A stretch of 64,000 bases of DNA from Brachionus manjavacas (Eukaryota; Rotifera; Eurotatoria; Ploima; Brachionidae), in contig JAHQIY010000016.1 in NCBI GenBank assembly GCA_019054805.1, forward strand, positions 1,116,001-1,180,000, written 5' to 3'. Shown here piece after piece: positions 1 to 12,400 of the stretch (position 1 is its first letter; each line of letters starts with the position of its first letter). A program made the translations under genes and the position numbers. Under the pieces are notes generated by a model. It did no database searches, had not been told where the DNA came from, and worked only from the letters and a program-made list of their open reading frames with translations.

Positions 1-3000
1 TAAATAAAATGAAAAATGATCAAACGCTTCTTAAAAAGGAACCACTCGATTTTAATTAAATCTATTTTCTTATTTTTCTTGTTGTGATTAAAAGCTTATA
101 GTTTAAAATTTCATAACAAATATCGAAAATTTTTAAATTGTTTATCTAGAAAAAATTTGCAGATATTTCTCAAGCTGTTTTTTTCTTGGTCATTAATTAC
201 AGTCTCTAAAATTGAGGAAAAAAATTAATTAAATTTTAATTGTTTCTTTTTTTTTAATTTAAAATTTTTCTTTTAAAGTAAAATTAGCTCTAAAAAATGT
301 TCAGCTACTAAATATAATAAAAAAATTAATGCGTTGAAAATGTAGCGGCTTTATAAAATTAATATCAATTCTTTGGAGAAAAATAAATAGTTTTTTTTTT
401 TTTAAATTAGTTAACAAAAACAAGCGATAAGAAAACAAATTTGATTTTAAAATTGATTTTAAAATTTATGGCTTTTTTTGAAAATTTTAAATTATAAAGT
501 GTGTTTGATCTTTGCATCATTAGAAATCGATTTGAGCCTAAATGAATAGAACGATAATTACTTTTTATGATACTCACATTTATCATAAATATTTTCGAGC
601 CTATCGTCTTAGTTCTAAATCAAATTAAATGCTTATTTTTATTGAGATTTAAATGGCAAGGTGTTACTCGAAATAAAGAATTTCAATAATCGTAAAGTAA
701 TAAATAAAAACTATTCGTTTGATCTCTTAGATAGATCTTTTGCATCTCATTTAAAAAAGCTAATAAAATTTTTTTTTGATCTTGAAAGATATTTAGAAAC
801 TAATTAAATTAATTGCCGTACAAAATTTATTACTTTTCGATTTAGTCATAGAAATAAATTTAAATAAAGACCTGTTAAATAAACCGAATTTGGAAAATTA
901 ATCATTAAAATTTGATTTATTTTCTCTCGAGTCCTTACCGGTCAGCTGTTTTAGATTAGTTTTCATGGGCTTGATTAGCCGGAATCAATCATGTCTAAAT
1001 CGATTTTCACCTGTTGTGGTCCCTAAATGTTAAATAATATTAATCTTACATTCACTCAAGCTTTACAGAACAAAATTTGTCTAATTAATAAAAAGAGAAA
1101 TGGTCGATTTTTTATTCAATCTCTGAGATCTAATATAGAATGATAAATATAACAATAAAAAATTTATTTAATATTTTATTTTAAGTATCTTTAAAATTTG
1201 AACAAAAAATAGATTTTTTTAAATAGAAGAAAACTTACAATACTGATAGATCAAATTAAACTGATAAAAATAAACCAAATTATTTTCTCCAAAAATTAAA
1301 AAAATGACAATTTCTCGCACTACATTAAAAAAGTAGGTGATAATGCCTAAATTTTTATTGCTAATTTTTAGAAAATTTTTTGTTTACAGTTTTATCTAAA
1401 GCGTATATTTTTATAAAATAAACAATTTAATTACATTCTTTATATGGCACAGCCATGAACTATGGAAAAAGGTCTCTCCTAAAGCTGAGATAAAAAAATA
1501 ATTTCTACATAACTTCGATAAATTTACAATTTATTTTTTTATAAAATGAAATAAATTTCGCTCTGAAAAAAAAAACATGAATCAGGCATATACCTTTTTT
1601 ATTAATTATCTAATTGTCAAAAAATACTCAAACCTGGTTTGTGAGGTCTAAACTAAATGCTTTTAAAAATAAAAAAGATTCTAAATGAATGCAAATTTAT
1701 ACAGGCCCCGATGAGATTCCTAAATTTCAGCATCAAGTCTCTTTAGATTTCAGCGAAGGAGTAAACAATCTTATTTAATAACGTAATTAATATACGAAAA
1801 TATTTTCAACAATCTAGATGTCTGCGACAATATCTGCAAGTCTTAATCGCTCAAATAAAGACATTCGATTTATCGGTTTAGGCCTCACAAACCAGCAGAT
1901 AAAATGAAAATCATTTATCTCTTTTAGAAGTTATTAATATCAAAATCAGTTGTTATTTATTTTTGTAATATAAATAAAACATTTAAAAAACTTATCTTAT
2001 CCCCAGTCTAACTGGTCATTTATCTTTCGGAACTTTCTCTAAATTCTTGATCAAAAGAATAATTATAAATGTCATAGTGAGTAAGGCAGAGCAATTTGTT
2101 CTAGCTCTAGATAGAATCAATTTATTATACTGAAAATTGATCAATTTTATTACAGTTGTTTTCAAGATTTTAGAGCATAGATAAGATAGATTTATTATAG
2201 ATAATACTCATCTAAATGTACAAATATTGTAAATAGTGCCGACTAATTTGTTATCTCTCGAATATCAAGCGCTCCATTGACCGCTTCACTTCTAAATTAC
2301 ATAAATTTAAAATTCTAATTTAGCCGATTCACAAAGGTAATGAGTTTTTTCTCTATCAAAAAATATTATTTATATACCTAGATTAATGGGAAAATAAATC
2401 AACAACTGTGAAAATGTTTTTTATATTTTTCAAGTTTAAAAAACTTAATTTTATGAGTCATTAACATGTTTAATAGATCTTTAGACATTTAGATTAGACC
2501 AGTTGATTTCTTAACATTTTAATTTAAATAAACCGATTTTTAAGCTAATTTTCTACGACATTAAAAGTGATTTTTACTACAAACAAACAATTAATAAAAT
2601 AATTAAAAATTGGAGTCAATCTTAATTCCTTTTTGGTGAAAAATTCTTTTGGGATGTTGTTTCAGAAGAAAAATCATGATTTTTATGATTTTTTTAACTA
2701 AATAAAATAAAATGTTCATTCTATATAAATTTTATTAAATCTTAACACAGAATTATTGATAAAAATTGGATAAACAAAAAAAAATTTATTTAAAAAAATA
2801 TCTAATTAAGAGGGGGCGTTGAAGTTCCTTCCAGAAACATTAAAAAAAACAAAAATCTGCAATTCTATATAAAGTAATTATGCATTCGAATAGAATACTT
2901 TTTAATGGCAAGCAAAATACATGATGAATTTCAAAAATCTATTTTTGTGTTAACCTAAAAAATGTAACATTTTTTTTCAATTTATCTTTTCTATTTAAAA

Positions 3001-3576
3001 GCTATTCAAGTTTTCCTGAAGTGAAACGATTCTCCTCTGGTATATTTTGAAAAATGTCAAATTATGGTAAATTTAGACGTCCACCAGAAGCTAGCTAAAT
3101 TCTGGTGCAGCATAGGTGAAAAAATGATGCAGATTGTTTTATCTTTACTTTGTATTTCTTTGCATCAATAAATCTTTTCTAGAAATCTAAAATTTAAAGT
3201 TAGTTGATTCATCCAATTTAAAAACAAATCTAACAAAAATGAAGACTCATTAAAGTTGTTATATTTAATGTGGTGATCAGCTAATTTAATTTAAAAAAAA
3301 TTTCTGTTTGTTTGCCCTAAAATTATTTTCAATTTTATTAATCTATTTATAAAATATTTTTTTAAATTATCATCATTATCGAAAGTTAAGTTGTTTTTTT
3401 TTAAAGAGATTTTAATGAGATACGGGTTAGTTTCTTTTAGAAATAAAATTTTTTAATAATTTTGTAACAAAGATTCAATTTTTATAATTTCTTTTAGTTA
3501 ATTTATTTTTGAGCAGAAAAGTATTATATTCAAATATTATGTTTAGAGCGAGAAAAATTCTAAAAATTCATTTTAA
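1..3576. other. AT-rich intergenic region, no gene seen
   Basis: Long A/T runs with stops in all frames. I see no exon with splice sites and coding character. The only structured item is the inverted-repeat element at 1634-1895. The promoter and any 5' UTR of the gene starting at 3577 should lie at the right edge, but I recognise no core promoter motif. Confidence 0.6.
1634..1895. mobile_element. MITE-like element with 20-bp terminal inverted repeats
   Basis: The left end (1634-1653, CTGGTTTGTGAGGTCTAAAC) is matched in reverse complement by 1876-1895 with one mismatch. The interior (~220 bp) is non-coding and not palindromic. I find no clear target-site duplication beside the ends. A short non-autonomous DNA transposon is the simplest reading, but a single copy cannot prove mobility. 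Confidence 0.5.
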
Positions 3577-5175
3577 ATGACCTCTCCATCAATCTTATCA
3601 TTTTTGGAATGTGTGACAAAAATACCTGAAAACAGGACAGAAAATGTAAAATATTATTTCATTTTATTTAGTTTATTTTAAAAAATTTCCTAGGAATTGA
3701 TCTTAATATTCGAAAATCTCAAAAAACTTGAAACCTTAGCTTCATTTAAGGATTCGAGCATTCATTCAATGAGTCATACCATTAGACTAAAATTATATCA
3801 TAAAAATGATGCCATCTTCCGGTAAACTTAAAACAATTTAATCAATTATCTTTTCCATTTCTAAAAGCTGGTTTTAATAGAACAGGAGAATTTATTGTTC
3901 ACTGGTTTATCCTATATAGTGGTCTGATAAAAATTGGAGACCAACTGGTACAACCCATTACCAAGTATTAATGTTTTTTTTAGATTTTTTTCTAAAATAA
4001 ATTTAATTATTTAGATTTGGCCGAAAAACTCATTTTCATAATTTTAGATCAACCGACTCAATTTCCATTGAAGAGTCGCAAATCTTAATTGTAAAATTTT
4101 AATTTTTTTTATTGAAATTTAATTTTTTATTTTCAAGATTGATTACCAAGATGTTGAGATTCCATCAAATCATATTTTGCCAAATGTGGCAGCAAACACA
4201 AGCACCATTCCTGAAAAAGAAAATACTGAAAATATTCCGAACGAAGCTGAAGGCATTTCAAATAGTCAAGAAAATGATGACGAAATTATTGTTTTATCTG
4301 ATGACAATTCAAATTCTGAGCCTAAAAGCCAAAAAGAGAATGAATGCCTTAAAGATGCTGAAATTATTTGTCTCAGTGATGAAGAAAATAAAAAATGTTC
4401 TGAATTAAATCAACCTGAATCAGAAAATGATAAAGAAGAATTAGAGTGCATTGAATTGTATTCAATAGATAAAAAATTTCCTCTAAATCGATCAGATTTT
4501 GATTTTGAAGACCAAGAAGTAATTGATCGGTGGCGAATTAAGAAGAGAGCTGATCCGAATGTAAATTTGTCAATGTCAAATTATAGGCTCAGAGTTTTTG
4601 GTGACCAAGGCCCAAATAAGGAGCGAAAATTTAAGCCTAATATATTTTTTGACGAGTCTTTAAATGAAACAGAATTAACTGATGAAGAAAAGTTAAAATT
4701 GGATCAAGAGGCACTTGAGCAAAAATTTAATTCTTATTCCTCTAGATTTAATCAGATAATCAAAAATTATGAGGCTTCATTAAGGCAATATGCTGAAACT
4801 TTGGACCAAAAATTTCAGAAAAATATAAAGGAAATTTTGCATCATTTTAGCGATGAAAAAGATAAATTGGTTGAAAATAATGAGAATTGGTACCAAAATG
4901 AGCTGAAAAAAATAAATTTGGATCGAAATAAATTTTTAAATGGAGCTAAAAGTCAAAAAAGACAAGCTGAAAGAGCACTTAGGGACCTTTTTGATTCTGG
5001 TTGCTTTATTAAGGGAAAATTTAGCGAGTATTTGATACTTGAGACTAAGCAGCCTAGAGCTAAGCGGCGAGCTTATTTTGATTCTGGAAAAAGACATATG
5101 CTTCTACCCAAAAACCGAATCAAAAATATCCTTATAGAAGACATGATTTATGAATATTATTATGGCAAGCCTTGA
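3577..5175 (+). CDS. Chimeric protein: PDZ-GEF-type N-terminal cyclic-nucleotide-binding-like domain plus novel tail with tandem SIM-like motifs
   Basis: Five exons: 3577-3645, 3694-3821, 3881-3964, 4015-4090 and 4138-5175, 464 residues. Exons 1-4 (69, 128, 84, 76 nt) have the same lengths and phases as exons 1-4 of the PDZ-GEF gene on the opposite strand, and encode a similar cNBD-like fold (ENRTEN, LKKLETLASFKDSSIHS, HWFILYSGLIKIGD, KFGRKTH, SQILIIDY). From residue 120 the tail is unrelated. It is acidic, with two SUMO-interaction-like motifs (EIIVLSDD ~167-174; EIICLSDEE ~194-202), a helical/coiled-coil stretch (~300-400) and a basic C-terminus. There is no GEF domain, so it cannot act as a Rap exchange factor. 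The last exon has no in-frame ATG near its start and must be spliced from upstream; its acceptor is the weak TTTCAAG. Nuclear, SUMO-linked function is inference. The start is the ATG homologous to that of PDZ-GEF. Confidence 0.8.
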
Positions 5176-6438
5176 CAAAGGTGTTTATTTTTCTTGTTAA
5201 CTTAATTAATTTTGTAGATAAAAATCGTGAATATTGACCATATTTTTGGAATTTTCTTTCTTTTTTAATTTATTTTTAAGTGCATCAAGATATGAATATC
5301 AACTTGAAAATTATGAATTTTTCTATTAAAAAATAAAACAAAAAATTGATTTTTTTCACTACCAAATCTCAGATGTATTTAAATTTTATAGCAAATCATC
5401 AATAAAATAAATATTTTCAAGAATAACAAGAAACTACATATTATTCGGTGATAAATTGATAATTACTTTAGAATAAATAGTTTGAAATATAATCAATATA
5501 TTATGATCTAATTTTGTTGTCTTAAAATTTTAAACAAATTAATTTAAGAGATTTTAAGCAGCTTATATTATTTAAATAAAGTGTGGAATTTATTTTTAAA
5601 AAGCGCAATTAAAGTAAGTATAGAGTAGTGATATGATTTTCTGTTATTTTTTTTTTGATTTTCTTCTGTAAAATTACCAAAGTAAAAAAAAGTAAATTTA
5701 CCGGATTTTTCCCGAATTAACGTAAAATTACCGGAAATTACGTAAATTTTTGTAAAAAAGTAAAAATTCCAAAAATATTACTTTTTTTTAAGAATTTTGA
5801 CTTTTAAAAAAATAAAGATATAAATTGAATTATACTAAAAATCGATTGACAAAAAACTTAAATATTATTTTTTCGGCACTTTCTTTAAATTAAAAAAAAA
5901 TAATTTTAAATTTTTTATTCAAATTATCGTTTCAGTTTTTTTAAGATAAAACTTGAATTTTACAAAAAAATAATAAGCTATAAAAATAATTACATAGCGA
6001 TTTCGAATGTTTCTGATTGTAAATAAATTGGTAGAATTTAAAAAATTATAATCAAGGTACTTTATCTATTTAAATAAATATTAAATTGCACAAAAATAGC
6101 CTCTTTTTGTTTTAAAAACTCAGCCAGTAATTGCATATACCATTGAAACACGGAGAACTAGAATCGAAAAGCGTTCAAGCGGAACAATTCGGTTTTTAGT
6201 ACATGTCGATTGTTAATTAACAAATGGTACAAAATTTACAAACGAGCAGAAAGTTCTAAAGGAAAATTTCAAAAAAATATCAATGTTCAATTATAAAATT
6301 TACAATAATTTAAAAAAGTAATCAATAAAATTTTCAACAAAAATTTCTCTCAATATTATAAAAATTTTCGATAAAAATTTATAAAAAAAAATTTTATGAT
6401 GCACGATGATAGAAACAACATTAGAAGTGATTTAGTTC
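5176..6438. other. Convergent intergenic spacer
   Basis: This spacer separates the stop codons of the chimeric cNBD gene (+) and the PDZ-GEF gene (-). It should contain both 3' UTRs; AATAAA-like strings occur but none can be singled out in such AT-rich DNA. At ~5688-5765 lies one of the TTACGTAAATT-type islands described separately. Confidence 0.6.
5688..5765. repeat. CGTAAATT/ACCG-rich island (dispersed motif family)
   Basis: A short stretch in which GTAAAATTACCGG and TTACGTAAATT motifs recur every 10-20 bases. Similar islands lie at about 10683-10785, 13190-13245, 14341-14455, 14900-15085, 43750-43835, 47180-47265 and 47566-47675. It has no coding potential. Its nature is unknown; it may be a decayed satellite or element core. 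Confidence 0.45.
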
Positions 6439-9400
6439 TCACACGGCTGATATTTGATCTTCTTCATCTGAAAAATAAGTAAACTTAAACAATTCCTTAA
6501 TTAAACTTAAGCTAATTGCTACCTAAATTTGTATCTGTGATGACCGGTTTGGCCAAGTGCATTTCGCCATTTGAAGGATTTTTTTTAGTCTTGCATCTCG
6601 TGTTTTGTTCATGACCGAGATCTAAAAAAAACATAAAAAATTATTTTTGATTTTTATTTCAAATATTAACAAAAAAAAATAATTTACATTTAGTGACCAT
6701 AAAATTTCGCTGCTGAAAAATGGGTGAACATTGGTCCTGGTCAACATTCGATGCCATACTGGCCCGGCCCGAATCGGCATCGCCGTGGTGCAAACCGGAA
6801 GATTTGACCACTGCAGTGCCGTTGATTACAGTTGCATTCGAGCCTTTGGACTCATTGGGACACTTGGCATTTAGCTTGATGGTCGAGACACTAGCATTTT
6901 CGTTTGAAATTGAAAATTTGTTCAATGGTTGGGAGCTGCTGACCGATCTGAGTTTGGTCTTGGGTGAGAGTGGTACTGGTGGTGAAAAAGAGCCAACTGC
7001 ACTGTTATGCAAATTTGTATTTGTGATTGAAGACGATGAAGAGTTGAGCGCCAGCCGTGAGCTGCTCAAGTGCGACAGAGGAACTGATGAAGACGAAGAG
7101 GAATTTTTTACTGTTTTTGTTTTAGTCTCGGACAAAGCAAGAAGCTTTTTCATGGCTTCAGGTGAATGGGCACCTATTAGAAAAGAGTTAAAATTTTATT
7201 TTAAATTTTTCGTTAGCTCATGCTGGACAAAAAAAGGGTCTAAATCAAAGCAAAAAATCATTCAAAATTTTTTTTTAAATCCTTAAACCTTTGGTCATTC
7301 GAATGATGACGAGCTAGATGAGCTCATAAATGATTGTATTCTTAACCGAGTTTTTTTGCCTTCAAAATTAAAATTAAAAAAATTAATTATTTTTTTTTCC
7401 TACCGAAAAGAGAGCTTTTTTGCGAGTTTAGAATACCGTTACCGGTAGACACTCCGGCAATGGCGTTATTGACCATTGACCCAGTGGACATGTTGTGCAT
7501 GTTACTGTTGTTGAGCACGTTTATGCTACTAAGACTGTTTGCGTGCGAGCTGGATGGTGAGCCGCGTTTTCTCAGCGTGTTTCCATTTGTCGAGTTTTCC
7601 AAAGTAGATGAAAATAGCCTCAGGCGTTCTTCAGATGTTTCCAAATTTTTGGGCAAGTTGTTCAAATAGTGGCGAACTTTTCTCACCATCACGGACTAAA
7701 ATTTCAAACAAAATAAAAAATTTTGAATAAAAAATTTTATTAATACTTCTTCATAGAGTTTCTTTATGTGATCAGCTTTGATGTTGAGTCGGGTAAATTG
7801 GTGTGAGCTGAAGCCATAGCTGCGCTCAATTAGAGCGGGGTTGGTGCAGCCGAACAAGCTGAATATGACACTGTGGCTGGTGGGCACGTCTTTCATCGAT
7901 GTCAAATCGAATGGTGAACTGGTCATTTGCACAATTGAGCGGACTGTTTTGGAAATTTTTCTCAACTTTTCAAAATTTATTAGCTCATCTTCCAGTGTTC
8001 CACCAGATTCGTTTGTAAAATACAAGTCTTTTTGGCACACCGGAAAAAATGGAATCTGAAAAAAATAATTTAATTTTATAATTCAATTTTTTTTTGGGAA
8101 TATTATTTCCACACAATAAAAAATCTTTTCCACACAGTTCAAAGTATTATAAACACAATTTCAATATTTTTTAAAAAAACTTTTCAGCACAAAAAAAAAT
8201 TTAAATAATTTATTTTATTTAAAATAAAATATGAATTAAATAGTATTTAAACGTATCTTGAAAATGAAAAAAGTCAAGTGGATAGAAAAGGTACTAGCAG
8301 AGGAGATGAGCGCCTCCCCATTTATCCGCTTGGATAGAAAAGGGACAATTATACCACTTGTCAGCTAATTTAGTACATCCTCGTTTCGGCTTGTTTACAA
8401 AATGTTCATCTCTGATAAGGCCTAAAGAATTGATACAAAACTCCCATTAATTGTAAAATTTATAACTACAGCTCATTGTATCAATGCTTATTTCATATTC
8501 ACCTTTAAATTTATAACTAATTTGGGTTAACTTATTATCCCATTTAACCAAGGATTTAGAAAATTTAATCACTCTCTATGTAGGCCTTGTGTCAACTTCA
8601 AATTTTTCAAAAATCAATGCTTTATCAGCTATACACTTGACTTTTTTCATTTTCACAATACATTTGGCAAGATATTTATTTCATGAATACATTTTTTACC
8701 TTAAATTTAAATGGTATTTTTTTGTGTAAATTTTTTTTTTGACATATCAATAACACTATTAATCTTTTCATTCATTTAAATTTTTTTTTAATTTTTTTTT
8801 ATTGTTGATTTTTTAATAATCTTTCAAAAATCAACAATACAAAGTTTGAATACATATTTCAATATTTAGATTTAATTTTTCCATGAAAAATTAATTATAA
8901 AAATTATGCTCAAATCTACTAACAAAAATTGATTTTTCATGGAAAATTAAACCTAAAAAATTTTAAGAAATTTAAGTGAATGAAAAGATTAAAAGTATTA
9001 TTGACATGTAAAAAAAAAATTTTACTCAAAAAAATACCATAAAATTTAAGGTAATTTATTCATGAATAAAAATCTTGCCATTTAAATACTATTTAATTCA
9101 TATTTTATTTAAAATAAAATAAATTATTTAAACTTTTTTTTGATGCTGAAAAGTTTTTTTAAAAAATATTGAATATGTGTTGATAAGACTTTGAATTGTG
9201 GAGAAAAGATTTTTTATTGTGGGGTAAATTTAATCTAAAAATAAAATTTAGTTAAAAAAATTTACAATCGGGGCTTGGACTGATTCGCTTTTGAGCAAGT
9301 TGCGATACTTGCTCATGTTAAGTGAGGGATCCATGATGCCCTTGAGTTCGGAGAGGATTTTTTTGTTCTTGTTGGAAACTTTTTCCCAAGTTTCCTTCAA

Positions 9401-12400
9401 ACGAATCACGTTGGTATTGTCCAGACCGCTGACAATGGCAAATAGGGAATTGAAATTTTTGCATTTTTCGCACACATCTGCGATTTGAATGAAATTTTTA
9501 ATTATTTTAGCTCGTTTTAGTATGTTGGACTCGCGCAGAATTTCGTTTATGACCCAGTAGAGCTCTTGGTTGGAGAGTTCGGCAAAATTTTTTAAATTTT
9601 TAAATCCACTCTCGGTTTCTTTGTTGAATATTTTCTCAATGTACTCACTGGACTCGATCGATTTGAATATGCAATAGTCTCTAAGCGTTAGCTGAGCGGC
9701 CACTTCGATCGGGTCCAATTGTAGGAATGTTGTATTCCAGTCTTTCAGCAGCTCTTCGACTGCTGTCGAATCGCTCAGAAATTGTTCTGATGATGTGTTT
9801 GATTTCAAATAATAGCGGGCATTTAGCGGCAGCTTTTCGGCCAGGTTGTTTATTTGATCGGGCAAACGTTTTTGTTTTATAAGTCGATCTTGATCAACGC
9901 TCACTTCACACAGCGCATAGGCACTTAAATTATAATTCCTTTAAATTGAGTTTTTTTTTAATATTTTACCGAAAATTTCTATTTTCTTATTAATAATAAA
10001 ATTCAATTAAAAATATGCTTCCAGTTCCGTTGCATGGCATAACTGGAATGGACCAGTTGGTGGCATTAGAGGTCATCAGCTAAGGATGACTAAACACCTC
10101 ACCAAGTCAAAATTAAGAGAATTTCTCTTGATGTAGCTTATACTATTATTATCTTTATTATTTTTTTTGATATAAATTTAAAAAAATATTTACAGCTTGA
10201 AATGTATCAGCTCCTAAATAAAAGGCATTAACTCAAATTTAAAATCAGGATAATTTTCAATGGGAATTTTTTTTGGGTTTATTTTTGAGGTATCATATTA
10301 CTTTGACAAACAATTTAATAATTGATAAAATAATTGTTAAGTAAAGTTTAATTTAATAAAGAGAAATTTAACAAAATAAAGAAAAAAACATTAAAATATT
10401 CTTCGTAAAAATACGGATCAAGATTTATCGAATATACGACTCCATTGTGTAATTACTACTTTGTGATTTTTATTTTTTCCCTAAATCTTTAAACATTAAA
10501 AAAAATATAACATGTCACTCTTATTTCATTTTATCTATTTAATTTTATTCTTTGCTTCTCCAGAACTTCTCCAGAGCGGATGGACACAGACGAAGAGAAA
10601 TACGTCCATAATAGTAAATCTAGACTCAAAAATTAAAGAAGAATACAGCACTGTTTTGCTATGAGGATTTGAAGATTTTATACGTAAATTAACTTTATTT
10701 ATCGTAAATTATCGTAATTTTACAAAAGTCATTTTTCGTCATATTACGAAATTTATCGTAAAATTACATTTTTTAACGTAAAATAATTAAACAGGACCAA
10801 AGTGAATTAAAAATTGGACTCATGGGCCGTGGTGCTAAACGGCCAAGTGGAGTGTGTCCTGCTCGACTTGACTGTCAAAGTCTACAACTTCGGTGATCAG
10901 TAAAAACAAATCACTCATATCTTTAAGGACTTGTTACATGTGAACGTCAGTTATTATGGCGGCCAGGTGTATTTTTTGTCGTTCCATGCGGCTAATATGG
11001 CGGCCAGGTGTATTTTTTGCCGTTCCATGCAGCTATTATGGCGGCCACATGTATTTTTTGCCGTTCCATGCGGCTATTATGGCGGCCACATGTATTTTTT
11101 GCCGTTCCATGCGGCTATTATGGCGGTCAGGTGTATTTTTTGCTGATAGGAAAGGAAAAAAATCATGAGTTAAGATTTGTGACTTAAAAACAAGTCTGAA
11201 ACTAACTATTAGCCATACTATTTGCCAAATTAAAAAAAAATAAGACAAACTTACTTGCTTCCGATGTCGTCAATAATATTGAATTCATTTAGAGCCAACA
11301 TGACAACTTCTTTGGCCGTTGTTTCTTTGTGCACGACCAAGTACTTGAAAGTCTGATCGTTTTTGTAAATTTTGAGCACGTGTTCGCTCAAATACTGCTG
11401 CTGATCCTGTATGCTCATTTTAGCCAGACCGGCATCTACCTGGCCCGGCTCTTGGTTCAAATTACTGGCACTACTACTGCGGCTGATTGTGGCCGACAAA
11501 TCGCTTGCTCTGTGGATGCCGGTCACCGAACCGGTCAGACTGGACGCAGTGTTTGAGTGAAAGTTGGACAGAGAGGGAGAAGGCGATCGCGTTATGGATT
11601 TGAGAGAGGGAGCGGACGCGTCGCCATGAGACAGCGACTCAAGCTCCTTGGAATGAGCCTTGCGATTCAGCCTGCCCAGAAACTTCTTAAACTGATTGGC
11701 CTGACCGCCTGTTTCTTTGTGATTAATCATTTTGAAGTGGTTTTTGTCGCGGGACTTGTTGCGCGGCGTCATGCTGCTGGGCGGCAAAGGCGGCATGGCG
11801 CCTATTGACTTTTTGGCCGGCTCATTCGGCGTCGACTCGCTACTTCCACTCTCCTTTTTCTCCTGCACATAATCGACCAAATACGAGCCGTTCGCATAGG
11901 TCTTTTTGTTCCGGTGCGGCGATTTCTCCGGATGCAGCATCATCTCGGCGAAGCCGATCGGGTTGTACTTGAGTCTGATGCTCGAGTGGGTCGACGACTT
12001 GAGCACTTCGATGGCACTCGCGAGCGCTATGTGCTGGAACGAGTGCGAGTTCACCTCGAGTATTTGGTCGCCCTTTCTCATGCCCAGCTCGTACGCCTTG
12101 CACTCTCTGTCCACTTTGGACACGAAAATTCCGTAGCCCTTCTCCCAGCCGCCCTGGATCGAGAACATCAGGCTCTCGTCTCGCTTGGAGCGCGCCAACG
12201 TCACCAGTCTAGGCCTCGACTTGGTCGATATGGCTATGTTCAGCACCCGGTACTGATCGTGCATCTTCTCCCTGCTCAACTGCTCCTGGAACGTGTCCAC
12301 GAACTCGTACAACTGGCCGTTTTTCTCAAAGTCATTGAAGTGGTTTGTTATCCATTCGAGTACGATGCGGTAGACCTTTTTCTTGACGGCGATCTGAGCC

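Larger units (their letters stand above)
8109..9224. mobile_element. Large foldback (long inverted-repeat) element filling PDZ-GEF intron 8
   Basis: The outer arms 8109-8250 and 9077-9224 are inverted copies with few mismatches (shared strings AATAAAAAATCTTTTC, AAAAAAACTTTTCAGCA, AATATGAATTAAATAGTATT). After an interruption at ~8253-8661, complementarity resumes inward (8662-~8900 against ~8915-9070) to a centre near 8905-8925. The element occupies almost the whole intron (8056-9265). No ORF is present, so it is a non-autonomous foldback/MITE-type element. The transcript would form a very long hairpin. Confidence 0.8.

Noticed and set aside
6720-7286. 188-codon + strand open frame
   Set aside because: Antisense to PDZ-GEF exon 11, whose minus-strand frame joins in phase with its neighbours.
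10931-11248. Open frames of ~70 codons across the 41-bp repeats on both strands
   Set aside because: Stop-free frames are produced by the repeat itself, in three frames at once; no start or splice support.
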